Translations under genes and position numbers: made by a program | The notes under the pieces: generated by a model | Told to the model about the DNA's origin: nothing | Seen by the model: the letters and a program-made list of their open reading frames with translations, nothing else | Databases searched by the model: none | DNA from: Mycosarcoma maydis | Lineage: Eukaryota; Basidiomycota; Ustilaginomycetes; Ustilaginales | Assembly (NCBI RefSeq): GCF_000328475.2 | Contig: NC_026484.1 | Coordinates: 248,001-312,000 of the forward strand | Length of the DNA stretch: 64,000 nucleotides | Reading direction: 5' to 3' | Part shown: in pieces, positions 21,660-29,781 of the stretch | How the letters are laid out: every line of letters begins with the position of its first letter | Numbering within the stretch: the first letter of the stretch is position 1

Positions 21660-23687
21660 ATGGAGTTCGACAGCCTCAAAGAACAGCGAACCAACGTCCA
21701 CGACGCGGCCGAAGCAAGAGCGGCTGCTGCTGCTGCTTCAGTTGAAGCAGAATCCGACTCAGCTTCCTCGAGCTCGCAGCCCTCTTGGTCTCGTCGCAGC
21801 AAGCGACCAGCGCAAGCAAAAAGTGCAGAGGCATCTACTACCTCTGCTTTCGACTCGCCGTTTGGAAGAGCAATGGCTGAACCCGACTTGGGCAACCAGG
21901 ATGAGAGCCATTCTGAGCCGCTCCAGGACGGATCTCTGCCAACCACAGGATTGGGTTCTGATCAACATGCTGCGCCTTCTACCGCCTTGTCCGATGATAT
22001 CGATAAAGCAGCCGATACACCGGTCGAGGAGCAGGAGCCCATCAAGCCACACAATCTGCTTCAAGCAACTGAGCTGCTTCAGGCTGGCGCCAACTCACCC
22101 TTGCCCTTTGCACCTGCACCGATTCTACGACTCAACGCAATCCGCATCTCTGGCGCCGGGCGTGCACTTCGTCCGAGCTACCTCGCTTCGCTCTGCAGAC
22201 CATATATGGATCCCACGCTTTCCGACCAGAATCCAAACGCGAACATCATCCATTCACTCTACTACGGCTCTCGCATCTCGCACGTTCTTCCCAGCCAACC
22301 TACTACGCTACCCTCCATCCTCGCGCTGACATCGTCCCTAGCCGGCGATCTGGACAAGCTCGATGTGTTCCGCAACATTGAAGCGTCACTGGCGCCGTCC
22401 ATGTTTCCCGGGGCGAGCCAAGAGGATGTGGATGTGATTATTGCTTGTGGCAAGCCAAAGGGACGCGTCTTTCTGAAATCGTCGACGGATGTAGGCAACG
22501 GTGAAGGATCTGCCTCTGTTCAAGGGCGCATTCGCAATGTACTGGGCGGTGCAGAAACGTTGCAAGGTAGTGCGACGTTCGGAACACGCACAAAGCAGGC
22601 CTTTAACCTGGAATTCGGCGGTCCGCTCGCTGGAAATCCCGACATCGAATACAAGCTAGCAGCCTTCTCGCACGAGCGTGACTATTCGGCTTTTGCTTCG
22701 CTGTCCGAAGCTGTCAAGGGTGTGCGCGCCAGTATCAACAGCTCACTCACTGATGAGCCGAAAGGTGTCGTCGATGCTTGTCAAGACGTCATGCCGGCGG
22801 CAACGACGACGCAGCACGAATTCGCGTACGAAGCGTCGTTGAGAGAGTTGGGGAGGGTGATGGGTGATGCAAGTGTAGCTGTGAGGAAGATGGCGGTGGC
22901 ACCGAGTGTCAAGTCGGCGCTCAGCTGGACATGGGTGCGCGAGAGTAGGGATAGTGCGATTCTGCCGAGTAGCGGAAGCAAGCTGAGGACGGTGCTGGAG
23001 TATGCCGGCTTGGGTGGTGATGCGCAACACGTCAAGGCGGAGCTGGAAGCAAGTACCGGACGACACATTTCGCCCTTGCGGTCGTTGTTGTCACTAGCAT
23101 CTTGGACCACGACAAGCGCATCTGGGCTACTCGGTCAAGAGACGAGCTCTCTGCACTCAACAAGACCTCCAACGTCTCTCGATGCCGACTCGATCGGCTC
23201 GCTCTCCTCGATCCTGCACCCGATCTATGCCACGCTCACCTTGCGTTCCGGCTTGCTACACGCGCTCTCTTTCTCCGCACCCCACTTTAGCGATCGCTTT
23301 CAACTCGGTGGACCCACGTCGCTGCGCATGTTCCGTCACTCGTCGCTTGGCCCGAAATGCGACACTGATTCGCTCGGCGCCGACGCCTTCTGGTCACTAG
23401 GCCTATCGCTTCTCTCGCCAATCCCAAAACTGCCCCACTGGCCGTTGATGCTACATACCTTTTTCAACGCTGGCCAGATGTCGCAGTTGCCTCCACCATC
23501 CCACTCGTCCGCTTGGCGCACCGCTTGCCAGTCGCTCCTGCAACCATCCACCAGCATCGGCGTAGGACTCGTCTACTTCCAGGGCCCGTTGAGGGTCGAG
23601 CTCAACGCTGGTGTCCCACTCACTGCACGCAACGGCGATGCCACCAGAACAGGCCTCCAGTTGGGCATCGGTATTGATTTCCTATAA
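21660..23687 (+). CDS. SAM50: SAM50/Tob55, mitochondrial outer-membrane beta-barrel insertase
   Basis: Core channel of the sorting and assembly machinery that inserts beta-barrel proteins into the mitochondrial outer membrane (Omp85 family). I start it at the ATG at 21660 (MEFDSLKEQ). The frame is open further upstream, but that part is not conserved. The 675-residue product is much longer than yeast Sam50 (484). Residues 1-140 are Ala/Ser/Glu-rich and disordered. A POTRA-like region with LRLNAIRISGAG at about 155-165 follows, and the barrel fills roughly residues 270-675. The family signature before the last strands is RFQLGGPTSLRMF. The C-terminal strand pair reads GPLRVELNAGVPLTARNGDA and ends GLQLGIGIDFL. 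The arginine of the VRGF loop motif is kept (R556), but the Gly is Met (M557). Identity is secure. Confidence 0.92.
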   Translation: MEFDSLKEQRTNVHDAAEARAAAAAASVEAESDSASSSSQPSWSRRSKRPAQAKSAEASTTSAFDSPFGRAMAEPDLGNQDESHSEPLQDGSLPTTGLGSDQHAAPSTALSDDIDKAADTPVEEQEPIKPHNLLQATELLQAGANSPLPFAPAPILRLNAIRISGAGRALRPSYLASLCRPYMDPTLSDQNPNANIIHSLYYGSRISHVLPSQPTTLPSILALTSSLAGDLDKLDVFRNIEASLAPSMFPGASQEDVDVIIACGKPKGRVFLKSSTDVGNGEGSASVQGRIRNVLGGAETLQGSATFGTRTKQAFNLEFGGPLAGNPDIEYKLAAFSHERDYSAFASLSEAVKGVRASINSSLTDEPKGVVDACQDVMPAATTTQHEFAYEASLRELGRVMGDASVAVRKMAVAPSVKSALSWTWVRESRDSAILPSSGSKLRTVLEYAGLGGDAQHVKAELEASTGRHISPLRSLLSLASWTTTSASGLLGQETSSLHSTRPPTSLDADSIGSLSSILHPIYATLTLRSGLLHALSFSAPHFSDRFQLGGPTSLRMFRHSSLGPKCDTDSLGADAFWSLGLSLLSPIPKLPHWPLMLHTFFNAGQMSQLPPPSHSSAWRTACQSLLQPSTSIGVGLVYFQGPLRVELNAGVPLTARNGDATRTGLQLGIGIDFL

Positions 23688-23802
23688 CTCGTCCACATAC
23701 TCAATCACGAATTCATCCAGCGTGTACACTTTGGCACACAGCAAAAATCAAACCGATTCTCGTTTCGTTGCGAGTGTATCGTAGCGTACAAGTTTTAGCA
23801 GC

Positions 23803-26643
23803 TCACAAATCTTCCTCCTTGACGTAACCTGGATTCTTGAGCAAGATGCTGAAACCTTCGAGAACGTGCGCGTAGCTTAGGTACTCTTCGGTACCCAATT
23901 CTGCCCTTTCAAACGTGCCGACACGGACCGGCGTGGTGTGAGTTTGGAACCCGCTGATGGTTCTCGGCTTGCCTGCCTGTCCAACCACGTCCACCGCCTT
24001 ACCCACACGAACGCTCGTTGGCAGCGCCTCGAGGTTCTCATCGAGCGTGATCAGGAATCTCGGGTACATGGCCGAGCTGAGAAAGTACAACATCCAGTGC
24101 GACTGATCCAGCACAAAGCCACGTGCATCCGTCATAGAGGTGAGCAGAGCCAGAATACCCGCCACCGCGTTGCGTGACATGAGCTGTCGGTCCGTGTGGT
24201 ACGGGTTGATACCGATCGTGCCTTTACCCATGTGCACAAGACCTTGCGAAACGCGCACCATAAACAGACAGTCAGGTTCCTTGTAGTAGTAGCCAGCCAA
24301 TTGCCTCAGCATCTGCGCCAGACGTGCATTGTTGGAGCCGGCACCGACGAGGCCCATAGCGAGGATCGCGTTGATGGCCACATCCAGATCCGAGTCGTGC
24401 GAATACTTGGACAGCGTATCCAACACGGGCATCGATGGGTTCGAAGGATGCAGCAGCGCCAACGCGAGCGGCACTGCACGACGAGTCGTTGCCTCACCGT
24501 AGTGCATAAGGTGCGACAGATGGCGCGTGGCCATCTCGGCACCCACCTCTTCTCCCATGGTGACCAACGCGATGCCGATCACGGCAAACGCCTGGAAAAG
24601 GTCGTTGGTCTCCTTGTCCTCCTGGTCGTCCTTGTCTTGAGATGACTCGGCATTCTCTGTCTCGGCATTGGTATTGTCTCCCTCTGTCTCGTCGCTTGTC
24701 TCGGGTGCTGAACGCTCGGTGCAGTAGTGGAGCATGTTTTGCACCTTGAGCACGTTACCCGTGCCGGCGTAAGAGCACATGTCAACAAGGACTTGCGCCT
24801 GCTTGCTGATGGGGTGCTCGATCGCCTTGAGCGTCTCGATGGTGGCATCGCTCTCGTCCTGCTTGCCGAGGAATAGGAGCGCGAGACCCAAAATCATGAA
24901 ACGCGCCCACTTGTCGTCCAGCTGAGCCGGGTCGCGCTCCATCATACTCTGCAGAATCGTTGGCGTAATCTCACCGTGACAGCTGCCTGCAAACACGAAG
25001 CCGAGCGAAAGCGCCGACATGGCGGCAACCTCCATGGGTGTTGTCTCGTCCTGGATGTTGGGGAGCAGCAGCGCGGCGATGTCCTCACGGCAGAAGCCAG
25101 CGTAGGCGAGACCGAGGCCGACGATGGCTGAGATCTTGAGAGGGATGCTCTGCGATTCAATGTGCTCCGAGAGAAGCGCCATGGCCTCGTCGAGCTCGGA
25201 ACGCAAACCAGAGTGAACGATACCATAGGCGAGAAAGGCACCGGCCTTGATGGCCTCTTCGGACGAGTAAGAGTACTTGTCGATCTGGTCCAGACCGGTC
25301 TCGGTGTTCCAGAGCAGACTCATACCGAGTGAAGCGGTGGCGGAAAGCATGCCGCTGTCCTTGTTTTTGTAGATCCACGAGTTGCCTTCGGGTGCGTCGA
25401 CCATGAGCTTATCGTTGCCAAAGCCGGCATTGACAAAGGCGTTGACAAAGGTGCTGGCGAGGTTGCCACGCGCCGAGTCGACCGTGCCGCCGAGGCCGGT
25501 GCGCGAGTTTTCGAGATGTGTCTTGTAGATGTCCTCGAGACTCTTTGGCTCGAAAACGTTGAGCTCCTTGCCAAAGTCGACAAAGTGGCGGGAGAGATGC
25601 GAGTTGTAAAGAATGTCGAGCAATTCATTGTCGGTGATGGGTGAGTCTTCGTCTTGGAGCCACTCGATGGGGATGTGCTGTCTTGCGAGCATGAAGGCGA
25701 GCTGCTTGCGCATGGTGGGGTTCTTTGGCGCTTCAAAGTCGGAACGCACGAGGTGCTTGTCGCCGAGACGGAGAGCGAGCGTCATGGCTTCGGCGAATCG
25801 ATCGTGCTTGCGGTAGATTTCGTGAGCGGTACGTAGAAACATGGCATCGTCGGGTGGCACGAGGAGGTTGACGCAGCTGACCATGTAAAGGCAAACACGT
25901 GCGTAAGTGTCCTTGTCGACGAACTGGGGTAGCTTGTCAATAGCCTCGAGCTCGAGCAAGAGGTCGACAGCATCGGCTTCGGCATTGTGGGTGAGACTGA
26001 AGGGGACGACTTGAAGGGCAAGCTCGAGAAGCTCGTCGGTGTTCTTTTCGTCTTGGGAGCGTGCGTTGTACTCCTCGCCGAGCTCGGCTGCGAGATGGCG
26101 CATGTACTCGTGACCCCAGAGACCGGGGTCTTCCGACTTGCCATCGGAAGCGACTTGGTTGGCCTTGAGACGAAAGTGGAGCGTTTCGCGCTGGCCGTTG
26201 TCTGAATATGTCATGGCAAGCACCGAGAGGATCTCAGCGAAAAGGCTCTTGTCGGCGCTCGCTTGGCTCCATGATTCGTAGAGAGTCTTGAGCTCGGGGT
26301 AGTGGGGACGGAGAAACTTGAGAGGTTTTGGAACCGAGGTCATGGACGAGGTACTGGTTCGAATCAGCGTCCGGAGCGATTCAAGCGCTGGGCGATAGAG
26401 GGAAGAGTCGTCCTCTTTGAGACGCTCTACGAGCATTTCAAGCTCATTCTTGAGCTGCAAATCGTCTTCGCTCAGTTCATCTTCCGGCTTTTCCTTGCCA
26501 TTCGCTTTCTTTTCGCTGAAAGGCGGAAGACCCTTGCGGGCGGCTTCTTCGCGCTGCTTCTCTTTTGCCTTTTCCTGTTCTGTCTTTTTGGGATCCTCGA
26601 CAGGGACGGTGATGCCGAGCTCTTGGCCGTCTCCACGCGCCAT
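23803..26643 (-). CDS. RPN1: 26S proteasome regulatory subunit RPN1
   Basis: Largest non-ATPase base subunit of the 19S regulatory particle. It docks ubiquitin receptors and the deubiquitinase Ubp6. It is a single exon of 946 residues (human 908, yeast 993). The start is the ATG at 26643 (MARGDGQELGITVPVEDP). The N-terminus is charged (KKTEQEKAKEKQREE). A helical region follows with FLRPHYPELKTLYESW. The proteasome/cyclosome repeats occupy about 400-800, for example SATASLGMSLLWNTETGLDQ and LLLPNIQDETTPMEVAAMSAL. An acidic Glu/Asp/Asn-rich insert near residues 645-675 interrupts the repeats, as in other fungi. The C-terminus keeps the conserved GFSILLKNPGYVKEEDL. It is divergent from the CDF transporter gene. 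Confidence 0.97.
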   Translation of the reverse strand: MARGDGQELGITVPVEDPKKTEQEKAKEKQREEAARKGLPPFSEKKANGKEKPEDELSEDDLQLKNELEMLVERLKEDDSSLYRPALESLRTLIRTSTSSMTSVPKPLKFLRPHYPELKTLYESWSQASADKSLFAEILSVLAMTYSDNGQRETLHFRLKANQVASDGKSEDPGLWGHEYMRHLAAELGEEYNARSQDEKNTDELLELALQVVPFSLTHNAEADAVDLLLELEAIDKLPQFVDKDTYARVCLYMVSCVNLLVPPDDAMFLRTAHEIYRKHDRFAEAMTLALRLGDKHLVRSDFEAPKNPTMRKQLAFMLARQHIPIEWLQDEDSPITDNELLDILYNSHLSRHFVDFGKELNVFEPKSLEDIYKTHLENSRTGLGGTVDSARGNLASTFVNAFVNAGFGNDKLMVDAPEGNSWIYKNKDSGMLSATASLGMSLLWNTETGLDQIDKYSYSSEEAIKAGAFLAYGIVHSGLRSELDEAMALLSEHIESQSIPLKISAIVGLGLAYAGFCREDIAALLLPNIQDETTPMEVAAMSALSLGFVFAGSCHGEITPTILQSMMERDPAQLDDKWARFMILGLALLFLGKQDESDATIETLKAIEHPISKQAQVLVDMCSYAGTGNVLKVQNMLHYCTERSAPETSDETEGDNTNAETENAESSQDKDDQEDKETNDLFQAFAVIGIALVTMGEEVGAEMATRHLSHLMHYGEATTRRAVPLALALLHPSNPSMPVLDTLSKYSHDSDLDVAINAILAMGLVGAGSNNARLAQMLRQLAGYYYKEPDCLFMVRVSQGLVHMGKGTIGINPYHTDRQLMSRNAVAGILALLTSMTDARGFVLDQSHWMLYFLSSAMYPRFLITLDENLEALPTSVRVGKAVDVVGQAGKPRTISGFQTHTTPVRVGTFERAELGTEEYLSYAHVLEGFSILLKNPGYVKEEDL

Positions 26644-27702
26644 GGTGGGCAACTATGTGACAGAGAAACGGGGAAGAAGGCGTATAAGCGCCGATGCAGT
26701 ACTACGGTGAGGGCGTGTGGTGCAGCTTGGATTTCCAAAGGTGTTCAGGAAGGAGACAGACGTATAGCGTTGCTTGTGTTGGTGCGAGGAGGGGAAGGTG
26801 AGTGGTACGAGAGGAGACGTTGGAAGGCGAGTTGCAGAAGAGAGAGCAACACGTCAACTTACCAGCTGAGCGTTGTGTGGAGTCGAAGAAATCTCGTTGC
26901 GCGTCCACAAAAGAGGTACGCACAGGCGTTGCAGAGCGGCTCAAGCAAAGCGCTTTGCAGCCTCGAGCTTGACCAGTCAGGCCGATCACCCACGCAACTC
27001 CACTTACAATCACGAATCACGAATCGTGAATGTCGAAGCGACTTCGACTCACAACCATTGTGAATGACGCGTAACGTATAAAAGTTAAAGTGTTAGGTCG
27101 TAGATTCTGTTGTTTTGTGTGTGATTTCGTGTTCGTCGAGCAGTCGGTAAAGACACGAGAGCTTCTGAGGCATGTGGGGCCAAGGCGCGACTCGAAAGCG
27201 TTCAAGGCGTGAGTCACGAGGTGGTTGGACACGAGATGCGGAGAATTTTTTTCATGAATTTGTGAATACATTCGTGATTGCACGTTGCCTTTTTTTTCTT
27301 TTTTTCTTTCTTTTTTTTTTTTTGGGAAAGATGTGTGCACGCCAAGTCAGTGAGTTCTCGAATTCCTAGCTCATGCCAGTGTGTACAATCCACGATTTAC
27401 GATTTACGATTTACGACTCACGTACGACGTTTTCTTGTAAAGCTGAGCCAAAAGGCCAAACAAATCACGAATCACGAATAGCCAAGTGAGCCAAATCATG
27501 CAAAAGCCCATATGGACCACTTCCCACGTTCTTGGACACAATCTCTCACCATTCAGTTCATCCATCTTGGGCTATCCCCCTCCTCCTTAGATCTGTTTGC
27601 ATCGCTTCCTCGCCGCAACGTTGCCACCAACAATCGTCGGTTGCGTGCTTTTGATAAATCTGTTCGGCCAGCTTTCTCCTCGAACCTGTCGACTCTGCCA
27701 AT
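26644..27702. promoter_or_regulatory. Divergent promoter region of RPN1 and CDF transporter
   Basis: A 1.06-kb region between two outward-facing start codons. It contains heptamer clusters at 27005-27031 (opposing AATCACG and AATCGTG units), 27260-27285, 27390-27425 (ATTTACG variants) and 27466-27480. A T-rich tract at about 27290-27323, almost all T with single C breaks, is likely to disfavour nucleosomes. Confidence 0.5.
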
Positions 27703-29382
27703 ATGGGGTTGAGCAAAGAGACGCGCATCCTCACCCTCTTGGTGATCGATGTCGTCTTCTTCTTCATCGAAATCATCACCGGCTATGCGGTTGGCTCTCT
27801 TGCTCTCGTCGCCGACTCATTCCATATGCTCAACGACGTCATGTCGCTCATTGTCGCGCTTTGGGCTGTCAAGCTCTCCACAAAATCGTCTGATCACCGA
27901 TTCTCCTACGGCTGGCAACGCGCAGAGATCCTCGGTGCTCTCGTCAACGGTGTCTTCCTGTTGGCGCTTTGCTTCAGCATCTTTATGGAGGCGATTCAAC
28001 GTTTTGTCAATATCACCGAAGTGTCCAACCCCAAGCTCGTCATCATTGTCGGTTCGCTCGGCCTCGCCAGCAATCTTGTTGGCTTGCTGCTCTTTCACGA
28101 CCACGGTCACGCTCACGGCGGTCACTCGCATGCTCATGGCAGTCATAGCCATGCTCCCCATGACCACGTCCACAGCCACGCTGTCACCGATGGCTCGAGC
28201 AACAGCAACCACGCCGCTCACCAGGACAATACTGACGCTGCCGCCAGTAGCAAGAAGACCACCATGACAAACTCTGCTTCCAGTGACGATATCACCTCCG
28301 GCAGTCCTTCCGCCGTCCGTGGTCGCGCCCGTGAGGGCAGTGTAGGCTCGATTCTCGGCCACCCCGCTCAGACGCGCGCGTTTGTCGTTCAGACTGCGCA
28401 CGACCTTGGCTACGAAGCTTCCGGTTCACGACACCAGCACTCGAACTCGGTCACGTCGGTCAATGGATCCAACGAGCGCTCTCGTCTGCTCGCCAACGGA
28501 TCGCAAGACTACGGTGCCACGGGCGCCAACGCCGATCTGGAAGCGGCTATCGGCTCTAGCGCGGCACGCAAGAATGGACACTCGCACGAACACGATTCGC
28601 ACGCCGACCACGATCACGACCACGACCACGCTGACGTCGCCGATGCGCACGACGCTCCCGGTCACGCTCATGCTCATGGCGGCGGTCACTCGCACGGCAG
28701 CATGAACATGCAAGGTGTCTTTCTGCACGTGCTTGGCGACGCGCTCGGCAACGTAGGTGTAATTGCGGCTGGTCTTTTCATCTTGTACTCGGACGCATGG
28801 TGGCGATTCTACTCGGACCCCGCCATCTCTTTCCTGATCACCATCATCATCTTCCACTCGGCGCTTCCGCTGTGCAAGTCAGCGTCGTACATTCTGCTCC
28901 AAGGCGTGCCCGCTTCAGTCTCGCTCGAAGCGGTGCGCAACTCGATCATGAGCGTCGAGGGCGTTCTGAATCTGCACGAGCTGCATGTGTGGCAGTTGAG
29001 CGAGAGCAAGATCGTCGCTTCGGTGCACGTCTTGGTCGACTGCTCGTCGGGCCAGACGGAAAAGTACATGAACATCGCCGCCAAGATCCGCGCCAACCTG
29101 CACGGCTGGGGCATCCATTCGAGCACGATTCAGCCCGAATTTGTGCCTGGCGGTCTGAGGGAGGCGGCCATCCTGAGTGGCGTACAGGTGGCAGAGAGCG
29201 ATAACGAGGGTAGACTCAGGACTGTCGAGGGTCGTCTGGTCGAGAGCGAGGTGCAGAAGGTCGACACCGCCTGTCTCATCTCGTGTGGAAAGGATAACGA
29301 TTGCCAAACTGAAAGCTGCTGTCCCCCTAGCAACACTCCTAGCAAGCTGACTTCCGGCTCTGCAACGCCTGACCATCACTGA
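27703..29382 (+). CDS. ZRC1: Cation diffusion facilitator, vacuolar or ER zinc transporter type
   Basis: Proton-coupled exporter that moves Zn2+ (possibly Co2+) from the cytosol into a compartment, giving metal tolerance. It is a single exon of 559 residues with the Zrc1/Cot1/Zhf1 layout of six helices. The transport-site HxxxD motifs are H41/D45 in helix 2 (ADSFHMLND) and H342/D346 in helix 5 (LHVLGDALGN). The cytosolic loop between helices 4 and 5 is very long (about 131-331). It holds two His-rich clusters separated by a Ser-rich stretch, the first full of HGH and HSH steps and the second full of DHDH repeats. A cytosolic domain follows with LHELHVWQLSESKIVASVHV. The tail carries CLISCGKDNDC and then ESCC, a Cys cluster that could bind metal. 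The symbol follows the yeast gene; substrate and membrane are inferred. Confidence 0.92.
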   Translation: MGLSKETRILTLLVIDVVFFFIEIITGYAVGSLALVADSFHMLNDVMSLIVALWAVKLSTKSSDHRFSYGWQRAEILGALVNGVFLLALCFSIFMEAIQRFVNITEVSNPKLVIIVGSLGLASNLVGLLLFHDHGHAHGGHSHAHGSHSHAPHDHVHSHAVTDGSSNSNHAAHQDNTDAAASSKKTTMTNSASSDDITSGSPSAVRGRAREGSVGSILGHPAQTRAFVVQTAHDLGYEASGSRHQHSNSVTSVNGSNERSRLLANGSQDYGATGANADLEAAIGSSAARKNGHSHEHDSHADHDHDHDHADVADAHDAPGHAHAHGGGHSHGSMNMQGVFLHVLGDALGNVGVIAAGLFILYSDAWWRFYSDPAISFLITIIIFHSALPLCKSASYILLQGVPASVSLEAVRNSIMSVEGVLNLHELHVWQLSESKIVASVHVLVDCSSGQTEKYMNIAAKIRANLHGWGIHSSTIQPEFVPGGLREAAILSGVQVAESDNEGRLRTVEGRLVESEVQKVDTACLISCGKDNDCQTESCCPPSNTPSKLTSGSATPDHH

Positions 29383-29781
29383 TCCATTCGCTCTCACTCG
29401 CCCGGCACTCGCTCTCTACCACTTTCCCGCTCGACCCGACCCTTCTCTTGCATCTCCTACCTAGCTCATATCCCACACACCCCTGATCGCTCTGTTTTTA
29501 TTATTACACTTGGAAATTCCAGCCTTGTCACATTTACACGCGTCTCCAGCTCGGCACCACCTGCTCGCACGGGCCGCACAGCGCCGCTCGTCGGTCGTGG
29601 CTGAACGCGTGTCGGTACATGCCGGTCTTGGCTGTGCGTGGAAAGACGGTGCGGACGCGAGCGGTGCAAGCGATATCCGAGTACAAAGGAGGCGCCAAGC
29701 GTGGATCTAGAACGCACGCGCTGTAAACGCGCTGGAACGCTGAGCATCCAGAGGAGGACGGAGTATAAGTGAAGCGATCCA
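29383..29781. other. Intergenic between convergent CDF gene and MGM1
   Basis: A 399-bp stretch holding the 3' flanks of both genes. No coding potential or repeats were seen. Confidence 0.5.
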
